Assembly: GCA_023055355.1 (NCBI GenBank)
Contig: JALJCS010000037.1
Location: forward strand, 3,782,001 to 3,846,000
Origin: Agelaius tricolor
Lineage: Eukaryota > Chordata > Aves > Passeriformes > Icteridae
Reading direction: 5' to 3'
DNA length: 64,000 nucleotides
Made by a program: the position numbers and the translations under genes. Of the stretch, positions 36,301 to 48,300 are shown piece after piece. The notes beneath the pieces were generated by a model that saw only the letters and a list, made by a program, of their open reading frames with translations, had not been told where the DNA came from and did not search any database. The first letter of the stretch is position 1, and each line of letters begins with the position of its first letter.

Positions 36301-39300
36301 AAATCCACACAGGGGACAAGGATGCTGCAGCTTTCCTTCCATGCCTTGCACCAGAGATGTCCCACAGCCACAGCAGAGGGTCCTTGGGAACAGCCCCCAG
36401 GCTGCTGCAGGCATCCACATGTCCTGGACACTTGCAACCACCTGGTGTTCTTGTTTGTAGGGTTAAATGGCACCAACAGGTCAATTCCTCTCTCCAGCCC
36501 AAAGCCAGGTCCTTTCAACCCACAGTTGCATGTGACAGAATTCCCACAAACCCCACAGAGCCCAGCTCCTCACAGCCACACTTCCAGGTGCTCACTTACT
36601 TTGTGCTTTAACCCTTCGGCTCCCCACCATGCGGAGGTGCTTCCGAAAATTCCTGAAAAAAAGGCCAAACACAACCTTTGAGAAAGGTGACAAGAAGCAA
36701 CACCTGGGCCCAGCAGAACTGTGAAAACAGGGAGGAAGAAAATAAAATGGGGATGATGGTATATTTCCTTCTGGGCATTCCAAAGCTGGAGACCAGGTCC
36801 CCAGCCTGCAGTGATTTAGTGCTGGGATGGTGATGTTCATTGAGTGGGGCTGTTCTGAGCTCCCTGGGCTGCTGGTACAGGGCAAGTGGGCTCCCAGAGG
36901 GCAGCCCCCTACCCATGGCTGCTTTCCCTTTTCTCTGGTTAAGCTTTACCTGTGCTGCATTTGCTGAGGACACCCACTGCTGCCCGTGCTGGCAGTGTTC
37001 CCTCTTTTCCTGGTAAAGAGCAGTAACTGCTCCCCTCTCTCCAGCAGAATGTGGGGTGTCCAGGCTCTGCACACTGGGGGCTGTGCTCATTCCCAAACAC
37101 AGCTCCTAAACCCCCTCCTGTGCTGTTGGTAACCATGCAGCTCGTGCTGCTCTCCAGGCACAGCTGGGGAGGACCAAAGCACGTTCTCCCTCCTTGCACA
37201 GCAGAGTTCAGGGATGCTGCCTGTCCCCACGGGCCTGCTCTCCCCATGTGCTGCCCTGCCCTGGCCTCACAGGCAGGTCCAGAGGGGCTGCAGAGCACAC
37301 AGCTCCAGGGGAAAGCCCTGGGGAGCAGCTACACCCCAGAGCCAGGTCTGTGTGAAACACAATGTCCTCGCTGCTCCTCAGAGGCCATGGCCAAGGGATT
37401 CTCTCCAGCCCCTCTGAGTGCAAGGGACCAGTTTCTCTCAGTTTCTCATCACTCACAAGGCAGGAACAGGACAGGAACAAACAGGACACCAGAAGAGACA
37501 GGGAGAAGCAGCATCAAGAGCAGTGTCACCTCTCCATGAACCCTATTTAGTGACTGTGGCTTCACCCCACAGTGCAGCCCCAGGATGACAGAGAGCCCAT
37601 GCACTGGGCACCCTGCAGTGGGGGAGCCTTCCTGGATTCTTTGTGGCCCCCAACACACAGGGCAAACACCAGGCAACAGACAGCACAGCTGGTGAGAGGG
37701 GTAAGTCACAAGTTGTCTGGCTCACACACAGGTTAGTGGGATGAGTAAGGACATGGTACAACCATGCAGATGCTTCAGCAAACTGACTGGAACAAAAGAC
37801 ACTGTCAGCACTGACAAGAAATTGTTCAGAGAAACTCAGATCCATCTGCTCCTGTCCAGGAGATCCACACAAACACAGTCCTCGTGGGAGAGCACTGCAC
37901 CCACGTCACCTCCTGCACTTCCCCTCTTTGGCCTGGGAGCCCCTGTTGTCATCAGGCTCCAAATTCAGCAAGAAGCAAAACCAGCAGCTGGGAGCAGCAT
38001 TGTTCCATGCCAAACTTCTGTCTACACTTGGGCTATTAATGTTTCCCAAAGATTTATTTTGTCTCTACTTGGGTACATGAAGATTCACTGCTGTGGATCA
38101 GACAAGTGCCCCTTTAGGCACATCCCTGGCCTAGCTCTCTGTACAAAGCCTTCTGGGGTGCACCATCACTTACAGTGCATTCAATTAAAATCCAAATAAA
38201 TACAACATTTTAAGGGAACCAAGGCTGTTCTTTACACAAAGAAGTCTCAGACATATGTTACATGGAAATCTTTATGGTCTGTTGTGAGCCTGAGATCATA
38301 CCAGGCACCGAGCACCACTGTTAATTGCCCAAGGCCACTGTCACATTCTTTGGGCTTTTGGCATTTTGGAGTAAAACCCACTTTTCTTTTAAATGCTCAG
38401 CTGTCCTCTCCAGAGAGGAGCTTCTTCAGACCTTGGAGGAAGAGGGGTAAAGCAGCCTTTGCATAGAAGAACGTTGCTCCCAGCTGCCTGGACAGCTTGG
38501 GCTCTCCCTTGAGAGATCTAAATACATCTCCTAAACTCCCCTGAGAGCAGCTCCAAGGAGAATCCAGCTGTTCAAGGTTAACCACTGCACTAAACCCTCA
38601 CAGAATGGGACAAAGGCCTTTTGCTCCATCTATTTTCTTCTAGACAAAACAGCACTTCAGAAAAGAAATGCAAATCTCAGACTGCTTCCTAATGTGGCCA
38701 TGCTGTGAACATTTAGATCCTTCTGAGGGCTTCTTGCAGCTGCCTGGCTCCTCAGGCTCCTCTATGCCTGCATGTCAGCATGACAGGACCTGGAAAAGCT
38801 GCAACCAGCTCTGCCAGCAGTGGGGCTCCCCAAACCTGCCCAGCTTTCCTGCCTGGCTCCTGCAACTGCCCCCAGCAACCCTGAGGCACTTGATCCCTTG
38901 CAAGATCCCTTCACCCATCATGACACAATCAGAGTCCCTCAAGCTCCAGTGATGAAATCTCCCTTTTCTGAACAGCTCTGCTCCAGTGTGCCTTGTGGTC
39001 TGCATGGCCCCATGGCACCTCCAGGGTATCCATCCCAGCCAGAGGGGCTCCAAGCCACTGCAGTCCCTCTCCACCCTGCAGCTCTGCCTGCAGTGGGTCA
39101 CCACACTCTGCCCAGAAGACTTTTCACTGCCCAAACTCCTGGCAGCACCTCTCCCACTCCCCTCCCTGGCTGCTCCTGCAGTGGGCACAGCTCTGGGCAT
39201 CCCTCACTCCACAGGCAGCATCCCTGTGGCCACACCACACATCCCAGCCTCCCTGGACACCAGGACAGCACTGAAGGGGCTGTGTGACAACATCTGAACC

Positions 39301-42300
39301 CTGAAACACCCACCAAGGGCTGCACAGCTAACACCCAAACCCACAGCAGGGTTCTCCTCACTCCCTGCAGGACAGAGCTGGGCTCTGCCAGCAATCCCTG
39401 CAGCCAGAGCCCCCCAGTGCTGTCCCACCTCCCCTCTGGGACAGGGCAGGCACAGCCAGGCTCCCTGCCCTGCCAGCCCTGCACTGTGCTCAGCAGGAGC
39501 AGGCACATGGCTCGGGTGAGGCCATCCTCCCTCCTGGCTACACAGCCCACCAAGGTTCACAGCTGCTCCTGTACTCACAAGCCATTTTCTAACCAGACTT
39601 GCCTCTGGCTAACAAATTCTGAGAAATCTCTCTTTTTAAAGACACACTGTCTATTTGTTTAGAGTGTCTTTAGTTTGGATTTTCATTTCTCTTTGTTATT
39701 GATGGAAAAAAACTCACCATTCTGAAGTTGCTATAAAAAAATATTGCCTGACAATTTCTCAGTTAAGAAAATCTGATGTTTTTCTCCCACTTGGTTTTGA
39801 ACAGTGCTGAAGTGATCATGGTAGTTTTAAACCAATTATACAGATACTGTGTTATTCTTTTTAGTAGGCTGCCACAACTCTTGGTACATTTAAAAAACCA
39901 AACCAGTTCTGATTCCTACTGTGAGTAAATGATGTGCCATAGGAAGGCTGCAGAAGAAAACCAGGCCTTTCTGTAATTCCTGGACAAGGAATCAGTCCTC
40001 ATCCACTTTTATTTCCCTTCCATTACTGAAAAAAAAAAAAAAAGACTTAAAAATAGACTTCTGGTCACTAGAGATGTCAGTTTTGCCTAGGTCTCAGATT
40101 TTTGAGGTGCATTTGTACATGTAGCAACAGCACATACAGTATTCATCTAACCTCAAACAAATTCCTGCCTGTGGCAAGGGAGTTGGAACTAGATCAAAAT
40201 TTAGGTTTCTTCCAATCCAAACCATTCTGTGATGATACGAAATTCCAAGTTGGAATGGGGAAATTGCACCTTTAATTTTTTAAGTATGTATTTTTCTGCC
40301 TGAGGCACAGATCATGTGGAATGCTAAAAGCAACTTGACAGTGTTCTTTAAGAAGACAGAGATCAGCTATCCTGAGCATCATTCACCTCCACAGCTCCAG
40401 CAGAGCCACTGCCAGCGTCCCCAGGACAGCACAGAGACAGGGACAGCCACGGTCAACGGCACCAGGGTTCAGCAGTGACCCCAAGGGCCCATGCAACAGC
40501 AGGTGACAGCTGTGGGGACGGGCCCTACCTCTGGATAAGAGCTGCAGAATCATTCTCTCGTTTCCGTCTCTTCCTCTCTGCGTAGCCCCTGAACGCCCTG
40601 GGAAACCATGGCAAGCCATTAACCAAGTCCAGCTTGGAAGTGGAGAGGACAAGGGACACACAGAGGGAAGCTCTGGGCAGACAACAGAGGCTGAGCTGCC
40701 CAGGGGGCTGGGCAGCACCACGTGTGGGTCAGGGCACTCAGACCACAGCTCCTCACTCCCCTGGGCTGCTCCTCAAACATCAGAACGTGGCCCAAAGGAG
40801 CACCCACCATCCCTGGGCTGCTCCTCAAACATCAGAACGTGGCCCAAAGGAGCACCCACCATCCCTGGGCTGCTCCTCAAACATCAGAACGTGGCCCAAA
40901 GGAGCACCCACCATCCCTGCTCTGCAGAAAGGACCTGGGAGCTGCAGCCACACCCTCTCTGCACACCAGCATCAAGAGGGACAAAGTGTGCCAGCGACTA
41001 AGGGCTGCACTCAGAGGATGAGGATGGTTTGGTGGGATCCATGTAGGCCTACCAGGAGTAGCCACCTAACCTCCAGCCAGCTGACAGACAGCCCCTAGCA
41101 CAGGGAAAGCACAAGTGAATATGATGGACAGGAGAGGAGAGCTTAGCTAGGACACCAACAGACAAGGAAATAAAAAAAATAACATTATACTTACGAGATG
41201 CTAGAGATTCCAGGAGATGCAGAGAAAAAGAGAGAAAAGAGGAATTTATTAGTGCTCAGCCCCAGCCAGTGTTCTAAGGGAATTCTCACTCCAGAAGGAA
41301 TATATCTTGTTAGGTGGAAGGAAATTGCTTTTTAAATTAAACATTTCTCAGCAGTGAGACTCCTCCTTGACTGAGCTTAATCCTCCCTGGGGCAGGGCTG
41401 ACATGTGGCTTAGATGCAAAGTGAGCTCCACACAGACCCAGAGACTGTGCAGATGTACAAGAGCTGAGTGTGGCTGGTCAGGCTGCAGAACCACGAGCTC
41501 CTGGAGCAGGGAGAGCTGCTCCCACCATGGCAAACACTGCTGAGGCTGGGTCATGCTGCCTGCTCCATGAAGGGAGCGAGCACAGCAGGTTAAAAACACT
41601 GGAGCAGAGTTGAGGGGCACCTGGAGAGCCACCCCTGCACTCTGGGGACTTCTGGAGGAGTTTCTGTGTCACTTCTAGAGGCAGCACAGAAGCTCCAGAA
41701 ATGTTAACCAAGGAGCCACATCTACCAAGGGACTTGTGCTCCTCCGTGGTTCCCTCAGGGCACCATTCCCCAAACCAATCCCACAATGGCCTTCAAGCCT
41801 TGCAAGCCCAGCCATGGGCCATCATCCTGCAACAAATCTGCACAGAAAATACAAACTCAGACAGCAAAGGCTGTGTCCAAATGTGCTGATTTTGCTGATG
41901 GTTTGTGGGTCAGATCAGAACTGTGAAATACCATTGACTGTTATCAGCCAATATCTTTTAAATGTTTTTTTCTGGGGGATGCAGCTATCCCACTCCTCAA
42001 CTCCAGATCCAGCCCTCCCTGCATGAATCATTCCATGTCTGGTCCTTCTCTTATCCCAAGAGAAATAACCAGCCTCTCCAGGATTTGGGGAAGGAAAAGC
42101 ACAAGGGAAAGAAGAAATGTCAGAGAAACAAGAGTACAAAAAGGACACCAGATTAGACAAGAAGAAACCAGAGCCAGAGGGCTGAGGGTGTCCCAGACAT
42201 TGGAAGAAACACACAAGAAAAAGGTGACAAGGCTGGGGAAGGGCCTTGGAAGGCAGAACACCATCTTGTTTTCCTCTCTGCTTGCCTTGGTTTTCCAATC

Positions 42301-45300
42301 AGGTGGGAAATACTCGAAAGCAGGAAGGCAGCACTCCCTGGCAAGCTGGCAGAACCTGGAGACAAGGCTTCCCTCACTCTCCTGAGCCCTTTGAGAGCTG
42401 CCTCCTCCCAAACTCAGCACCCATGAGCCTGCATGGAGTGTGGAGGGAGAGACTCTTCTAACTCACACCCATTCATACTTTGCAGGGATTTTACTGACAC
42501 TTTTTCACATGTGCAGAGCTGCAGGGCTTCCTTATCCCAGAGGAAGGCACCTCTGGGGAGTGAGGGATGCAGGGCAAGCCTGGAATACCCTTCCCTTGGG
42601 AAGTGTGTGCAGCAGAAGCAGCTGCTGGAGGGTCCCAGCTGGTGACCCACAGGGGCCTTGCTCTGCAGAGGCAGCCAGGCCACAGTGTCACAGACAAAAT
42701 CAGGGAACAGAGAAGAACAGGGTAGCCCGAGGAGTTAAAGAAGGTAAAACCAAACAAATGAGAGCAGTAGAGAAGAATAGTGAGTAGGAAGGAAAATTAA
42801 CAAGAGACAAGTTTCTCTCTTATCCTTGAACAGTGATGCCAAACACACAACTCCTGCTCCAGGCTCTGGGTTTTGAGCAGGTCCAGACCCTGAGATGCAG
42901 AAGAAAAGCCACAGCAGTGGTTGCACTTACGCTTGCATAGTTGTGGTAGCAGTGTGAAAACTGAAGAGGTTCTCCTTTGGGAACCAGGTTCGTATGGGGA
43001 CATCATCTGCAAGAGAGACAGAGCCTGAGCACCCAGCAGGCACAGACACCTTCAGACAGCCCCATTTCCTCCCCAGGCTCCTTCTCTCAGGACTTTCCTT
43101 CAGCATCCTGCCCTGACTGAACAGTTCAAGTCTCATCCTCCTCATAGAATTGCACACTGCCACTGAGTGCTCTGTACATTCCTGCTAAGCCTGTCTATCA
43201 GGCTACTAAGTGAAGAATAAAAGCTCTATCTTAAACATGGGAGATTAGAATAATCCAGGAATTACAGAACTGACATTTGAACTAGGGAAAAAAAACCAGG
43301 GAAAAGAAACATTTTTCATTAAAAGCATTTTCCTGTCTCTGCCTTTTCCTTTATATCATTGATTTAAACTGTCCCATTCCTCCAGTTCTTTCTGATACAG
43401 CCCAGTAGAAGATGAAAAGCATTTACCTTCCACTCAGAACAGTAAGCCTGAAATATCCTCTCTTTTTCTGCCACTGAAGTTTCAATAAACCCCTCTCACA
43501 CCTGCTCCTGGTGACTTGGCCTTCAGGAGTTCCCCTGGTTTGGAAGTCAAAGCACCCATCAGCTCCACAGCCTGCAGGTACCTGAGCTGATTTAGTCACC
43601 TCTCTTTGTAAACTGCCCTACCCAATTGTGGGTACCAATTGTGGGTGGTTTTTTTCCTATTTCCAGGGCATCAGAACACTGCATCACCTTCACTGAATGA
43701 CCACTAAGACAAAAAGCAAAATAAAAAAGTCACCAATTATGTGTGTGGTGACCAGGAGAGGAACCTGCCCAAGCAGCAGCTCCTGCTGAGAACTCTCAGG
43801 GTGGAGTCAGGCAGGCAGGGAATCAGAGGGGTACTGAAATCCACTGCCACAACCCTTGAGAGAGCTCAGTGAACTGGATTCCTGGGGCTGGGGCTATCTG
43901 ATTTTTCATCTTGCTTCTCATCCAATTTGTGACTCCCTTGCCTAACACCTTGCCTCATGTTGCTGATTGTGTCTTGCCTCAGTCATTCAAGTCTTCAGAT
44001 CTGATAATATTTCATATTCTGGCATTGTCAAGGTATTTTTTAATTCACTTTCACTGGCCCAAGCCCAGTCAAACTCCACATGCCCACTGCAGGCATAATT
44101 ACTACAGACCAGCCATCTTACCAAATGTTTTGTTCAGATCATTATATCCTACAGATTATTCCCTGAAAGTACAGAAAGTGGCTGCAATTACAGATGCAAA
44201 AAATGCTAACTGCAGCTGGGGAGCCTTCCTTTGAAATGCAGCTTCCAAAAAATCTATAGAAAGCTGTAGCAGACACTCCTTCTCAGCTCACAGTTTACGT
44301 CAAGTCTTGTTTAAAGGCACTCCAAGGAAATATAGATGTTAAATGAAACTGCATTCCAGTATGCTAAAGACTTCTGCTGCAGTCCCAAAATCTGCTCTCC
44401 TCCAAAACACAGAGACACAAGCAAAGCAGAACAACTCAGACTGTAAATGAGTTACTTGTTTGAAGCCTCCAACCCACAGAAGTGCTGAAGGAGAAGTTGT
44501 ACAAATTCCTTTTTAGCCAACAATTCTGTTTAGGCTTCTCAGGGACTGCTCATCTCAAAGGACTGACAGTCTCTTCATGTGTATTACAGCTTTTAAGCCA
44601 CAGGCTTTGGTTCAAAGCAGAGCTTATGAACAACAGCTAATACACCCTTAGGAGGCTTTGCCTGCCCATCACTGGGAGCTTTCTCTCCTTTTCTCATAGA
44701 CTGGAGTTCACTTAGGAAAAATATCCCTGCCCTCCACACAGCACTCAATGTGGAATAAAGGATTTGGGACCCTTCAGAGGGTAGAACATCAGCAGAGGAG
44801 CTTGCAGGTGGGGACTGGGCAGTGCAGCTCAGTTCCAGAGCTCACTCACCAAATGAAAACTCAGACCATGGGCATGGCTGTTGCTGCCAGGAGCAGGCAG
44901 CACATCCTTTCTGGCCAGGCAGAGCAGCTTGTTCTCCTGTCCTTTCACCATCAACTGTGAGGAAACAGTGGAGGAGCCAGGGGCCTGGTAAGGCTGGAGG
45001 GACTGGAGGGACACCACCACCATCCAGCATCTCCAGCCACTTCCCACTGCACCCAAACCCCAGCACCTCTGTCCACAGTCTGTGTGTCTGCATCAGATGC
45101 TGGGAGCAGCCAGGAGATGACAGCTTGTGCTCCCCTGGACGGTGCCAGGCATCAGAGACTCAGCATCCAAACCCATATTCAGTGATGCCACTGGGGCCTG
45201 GCTGCCATAAGGGTTGGTTTGCAGCACAAACTTGTCATGTGGATGCAAACAGAAGCAGCACTGTCAGGTGAGCCCTGGGGAAATCAGCTCTCCTGCCTCC

Positions 45301-48300
45301 ACTGCTCCCTTTCCCTGCTAGCCAGGCAGGGAGGACGTGCCAGGGAATTCTGTAACCTGTGGCACTTTGCTGTTCAGTTCTGGGATTATCTGAGTGGCAG
45401 CACTTGGATAGAGAGTGCAAATAAGACCAAGCTGAGGGAACTCTCCTTCCATGGTGCCAGTGCTGGGATGGAAACTGGGCTTGGGGACACAGCCCTGCCT
45501 GTGCAGCCACACATGTCAGGACCCAGAGGCTTGAGATGAGCACCCAGGGGAGCTGCTGAAACATGGAATGCCCAAGGGGGCATCCACAGGTCCTGCACTG
45601 GCCACTCTGCTCTCATTTAAGTGACTATTCTGACACATTTTCAGACAGACCAGTCTCCACCCCACACTGATGACTGGCCCCAATGAAAATGGCTGCCTGG
45701 CTGAAAACAGATACTGAGTTCCAAGGCCCAGTAACAGCATTTCCCTGCAGGAATTGCCAGCACAGGTTTTCCAGCAAACACAGCTCCAGCTGTGAGGAGT
45801 TAAACCCCTCCATTAATGCTGTGGAGCTTTCCCTTGCTTCTGTATCAAGTAACTTCCTTCAGTCCCACAGTGCAATTCTGATTTGTCCAGGTGTGCTGTT
45901 TGGACTGGGATAAAGCTCATTTTCTTCACAGGAGCTCACATGGGGCACATGCAGTGTCTGATGTGAATCCCAGAAAGTCACAGGGAACAGAGGAACGATG
46001 CTTAAAAATCATGCACAGGATTTCAGGGGGCTGCAGTTTTCCCACACATTTCATAATCAGCTATTTTTTCATTACTATTATTCAGTTTAAGTAATATATT
46101 CATGTGGCCACATAATTTCAGGTGTCTAGGCATGAAAACATGGTGCAGGACCCAAACCTTTGGTGATTTGACCTGTGGTAAACATCACTGCAGTGTTTAT
46201 CAGAAAACTCTGAACCCAGGGAAGCTGGACAGTTTGATCTGCACAGTCCTTATACACAGTTTCTTCTCAAGGAGAAAACCCTGACCTTTCCTGGCCAGAC
46301 TCTCTGCTCTAAATGCCTTGATATGTGTTTACAGAAAAAATCAGACAAATTAGGCCAGACTCTTTGCCAGCCACATACAGGCAAAGATGGACTGCACATC
46401 AGCTTATAATTCAAAGCACACAGACTGTGACATATATTTGATTAATGGTTCAGTTTGTAAAGACTTTTTTTTTGATGGAATGGAATAATTACAAGCACTC
46501 TTGTAATTGAGAGAACATTAAGCAAGGAAGAAAGGAGGGAAAGAGTCCAACAATATGTTATTTGCTAATATTTGTAGGAAGCCCATGAGGTGGCACTACA
46601 TGAGTGGCATCCAGCCCTGCAAACAAGAATTTTGGGAACACAAAGTACAGAACACCATAACTTGAGGCTCTCACAGAAGCAGTTCATAAAGATTTCCCCT
46701 GCCCAGCAAGAGGCAGAGAGAGGATCCTGCTCTGAACTGCCTCTGGGGTGAGCATGGATGCAGGGTTTTGACAGAGTCCTTCCTCTTTTACTCTTCCTCC
46801 ACAGAAAAGGAGCCATGAAAACCACCCAGAGCAGCCTCTGATGACCAGGAGCTAGGATGAGCTGGCCTCCAACTGAGCTCAGCTTATTGCAAACTCCTCC
46901 TTTGACAATCCCTTTCCAGGAATGCTGCCTCACGGTACCAGAAGGGCCCTGGATCAAAACCCCTGTGCTGGGATGAGATGGGTGTCACCTTTCGTGTCAC
47001 CTGGTGTGGTGGCTGACAGTCTGGTCAGAGGGACAGGCAGATAAACTTTCCAGACATTCCTCTGGGAAATTTTGAGAAAGCTCAGAGAAAGAATTAAAAC
47101 AATCCTGCAGCTGGTGTTTCAAACATGTTGTTAATTGTAAAATGTTTACAAGAAGGGTGTGGCTCCTAATTAACCAATAGTGTGAATAATATTAATTAAA
47201 AACCAATCAAGTCCACCTTTATTGTAACTGTCAATGTCCTAGGGTGATGTTATGATGTTTGTATCCCCATTCCTGTGTTCTGTTTATGCTGGATATCATG
47301 TTCTGTGCCTTCAAGACTGGCTCTGAAGAGTGAAAGTTTTGTTTTGGTTTTGCTCTCAGCCGCTCCCCCACAGCTGGTGGGACACACAGGGCAGTGCATG
47401 GTGCTGCTTTTGCTTTTTTGCTTTTGCTCTTGCTCTTGCTCCTGCTCATTAGTTAGTTTAGCTAAGCAGTCCAAATTTTCCCTGGACTGTTTCTCCTTTC
47501 CCTTTTTGGACCTACTTGAACCTGCTCCAGGCTGGGACCTGGGAAACACCGAGAGTTTGCACCTTGTGGCTGCAGCAGCTGCCCCAGCACCATAGGGACT
47601 GAGAGCAGAGTGACCACCCCTGAGAGAGACTTTCTGAATTTGTCACCTTTTTCAGAGCGGTGACAGAGTGGTGTCACCTGGTATTGTTCATTTTGTGTGC
47701 TGGGGGTGCTGTGCCTGTTAAATAAACAGGTTCTTTCCACTTGTTTCCAAGGAATCCTTCCCAAACCAGTTGGGGGGAGGAGCTGTGTAGGTTTGCTTTC
47801 TGGAGGGGCCCCCTTTGGAGGTTTTCTCCCAAATTTGCCCTAAACCAGGACAGTAAATTAAAAAAGCATAGTTTCTAGTAAACTTTGCATTTTACCTTCT
47901 GAGACCTTAGAGTCTATAGATCACTTTATTCACCCATCCTCAATACAACAACAACCCAGCAGTCACTTACCAGACACTCGATCCACACTGTACATCCTCT
48001 CCAGCCTTTTCCTGTGCCACCCAGCCTCACCAGGTGGGTGCTGCTCCAGCTCAATGGACTGCTGGGAAGGGGCAGCCAGCCTGGAGCAGTTGGGGCACTC
48101 CTTGGAGCCCTGGCGGCCGCCGGGCCAGGCCTTGCAGTGCCGGACGCCGTGCGAGCCGGCGGCGCCGTGCGCGTGGTGCCCATGGTGACACTCCTCGTGG
48201 GCAGCTCCCTTCATCACCACCAGCTCCATGCTGTCGTTCTCGTGCTCTGACAGCATTGGCCTCTCCCCAGAGATGGTGTAGACTCGTGGCTTGGGGCCCT

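Larger units (their letters stand above)
43007..47970 (-). other. NSMF: NSMF intron 3
   Basis: Intron of 4964 bp with donor GTAAGTGAC. It holds a solo LTR at 47235 and a probable LTR fragment next to it; the rest has no recognised feature. Confidence 0.9.

Noticed and set aside
38571..38615. CACAGAATGGGA-like phrase as a CR1 tail
   Set aside because: The similarity is too short and the flanks do not continue as CR1.
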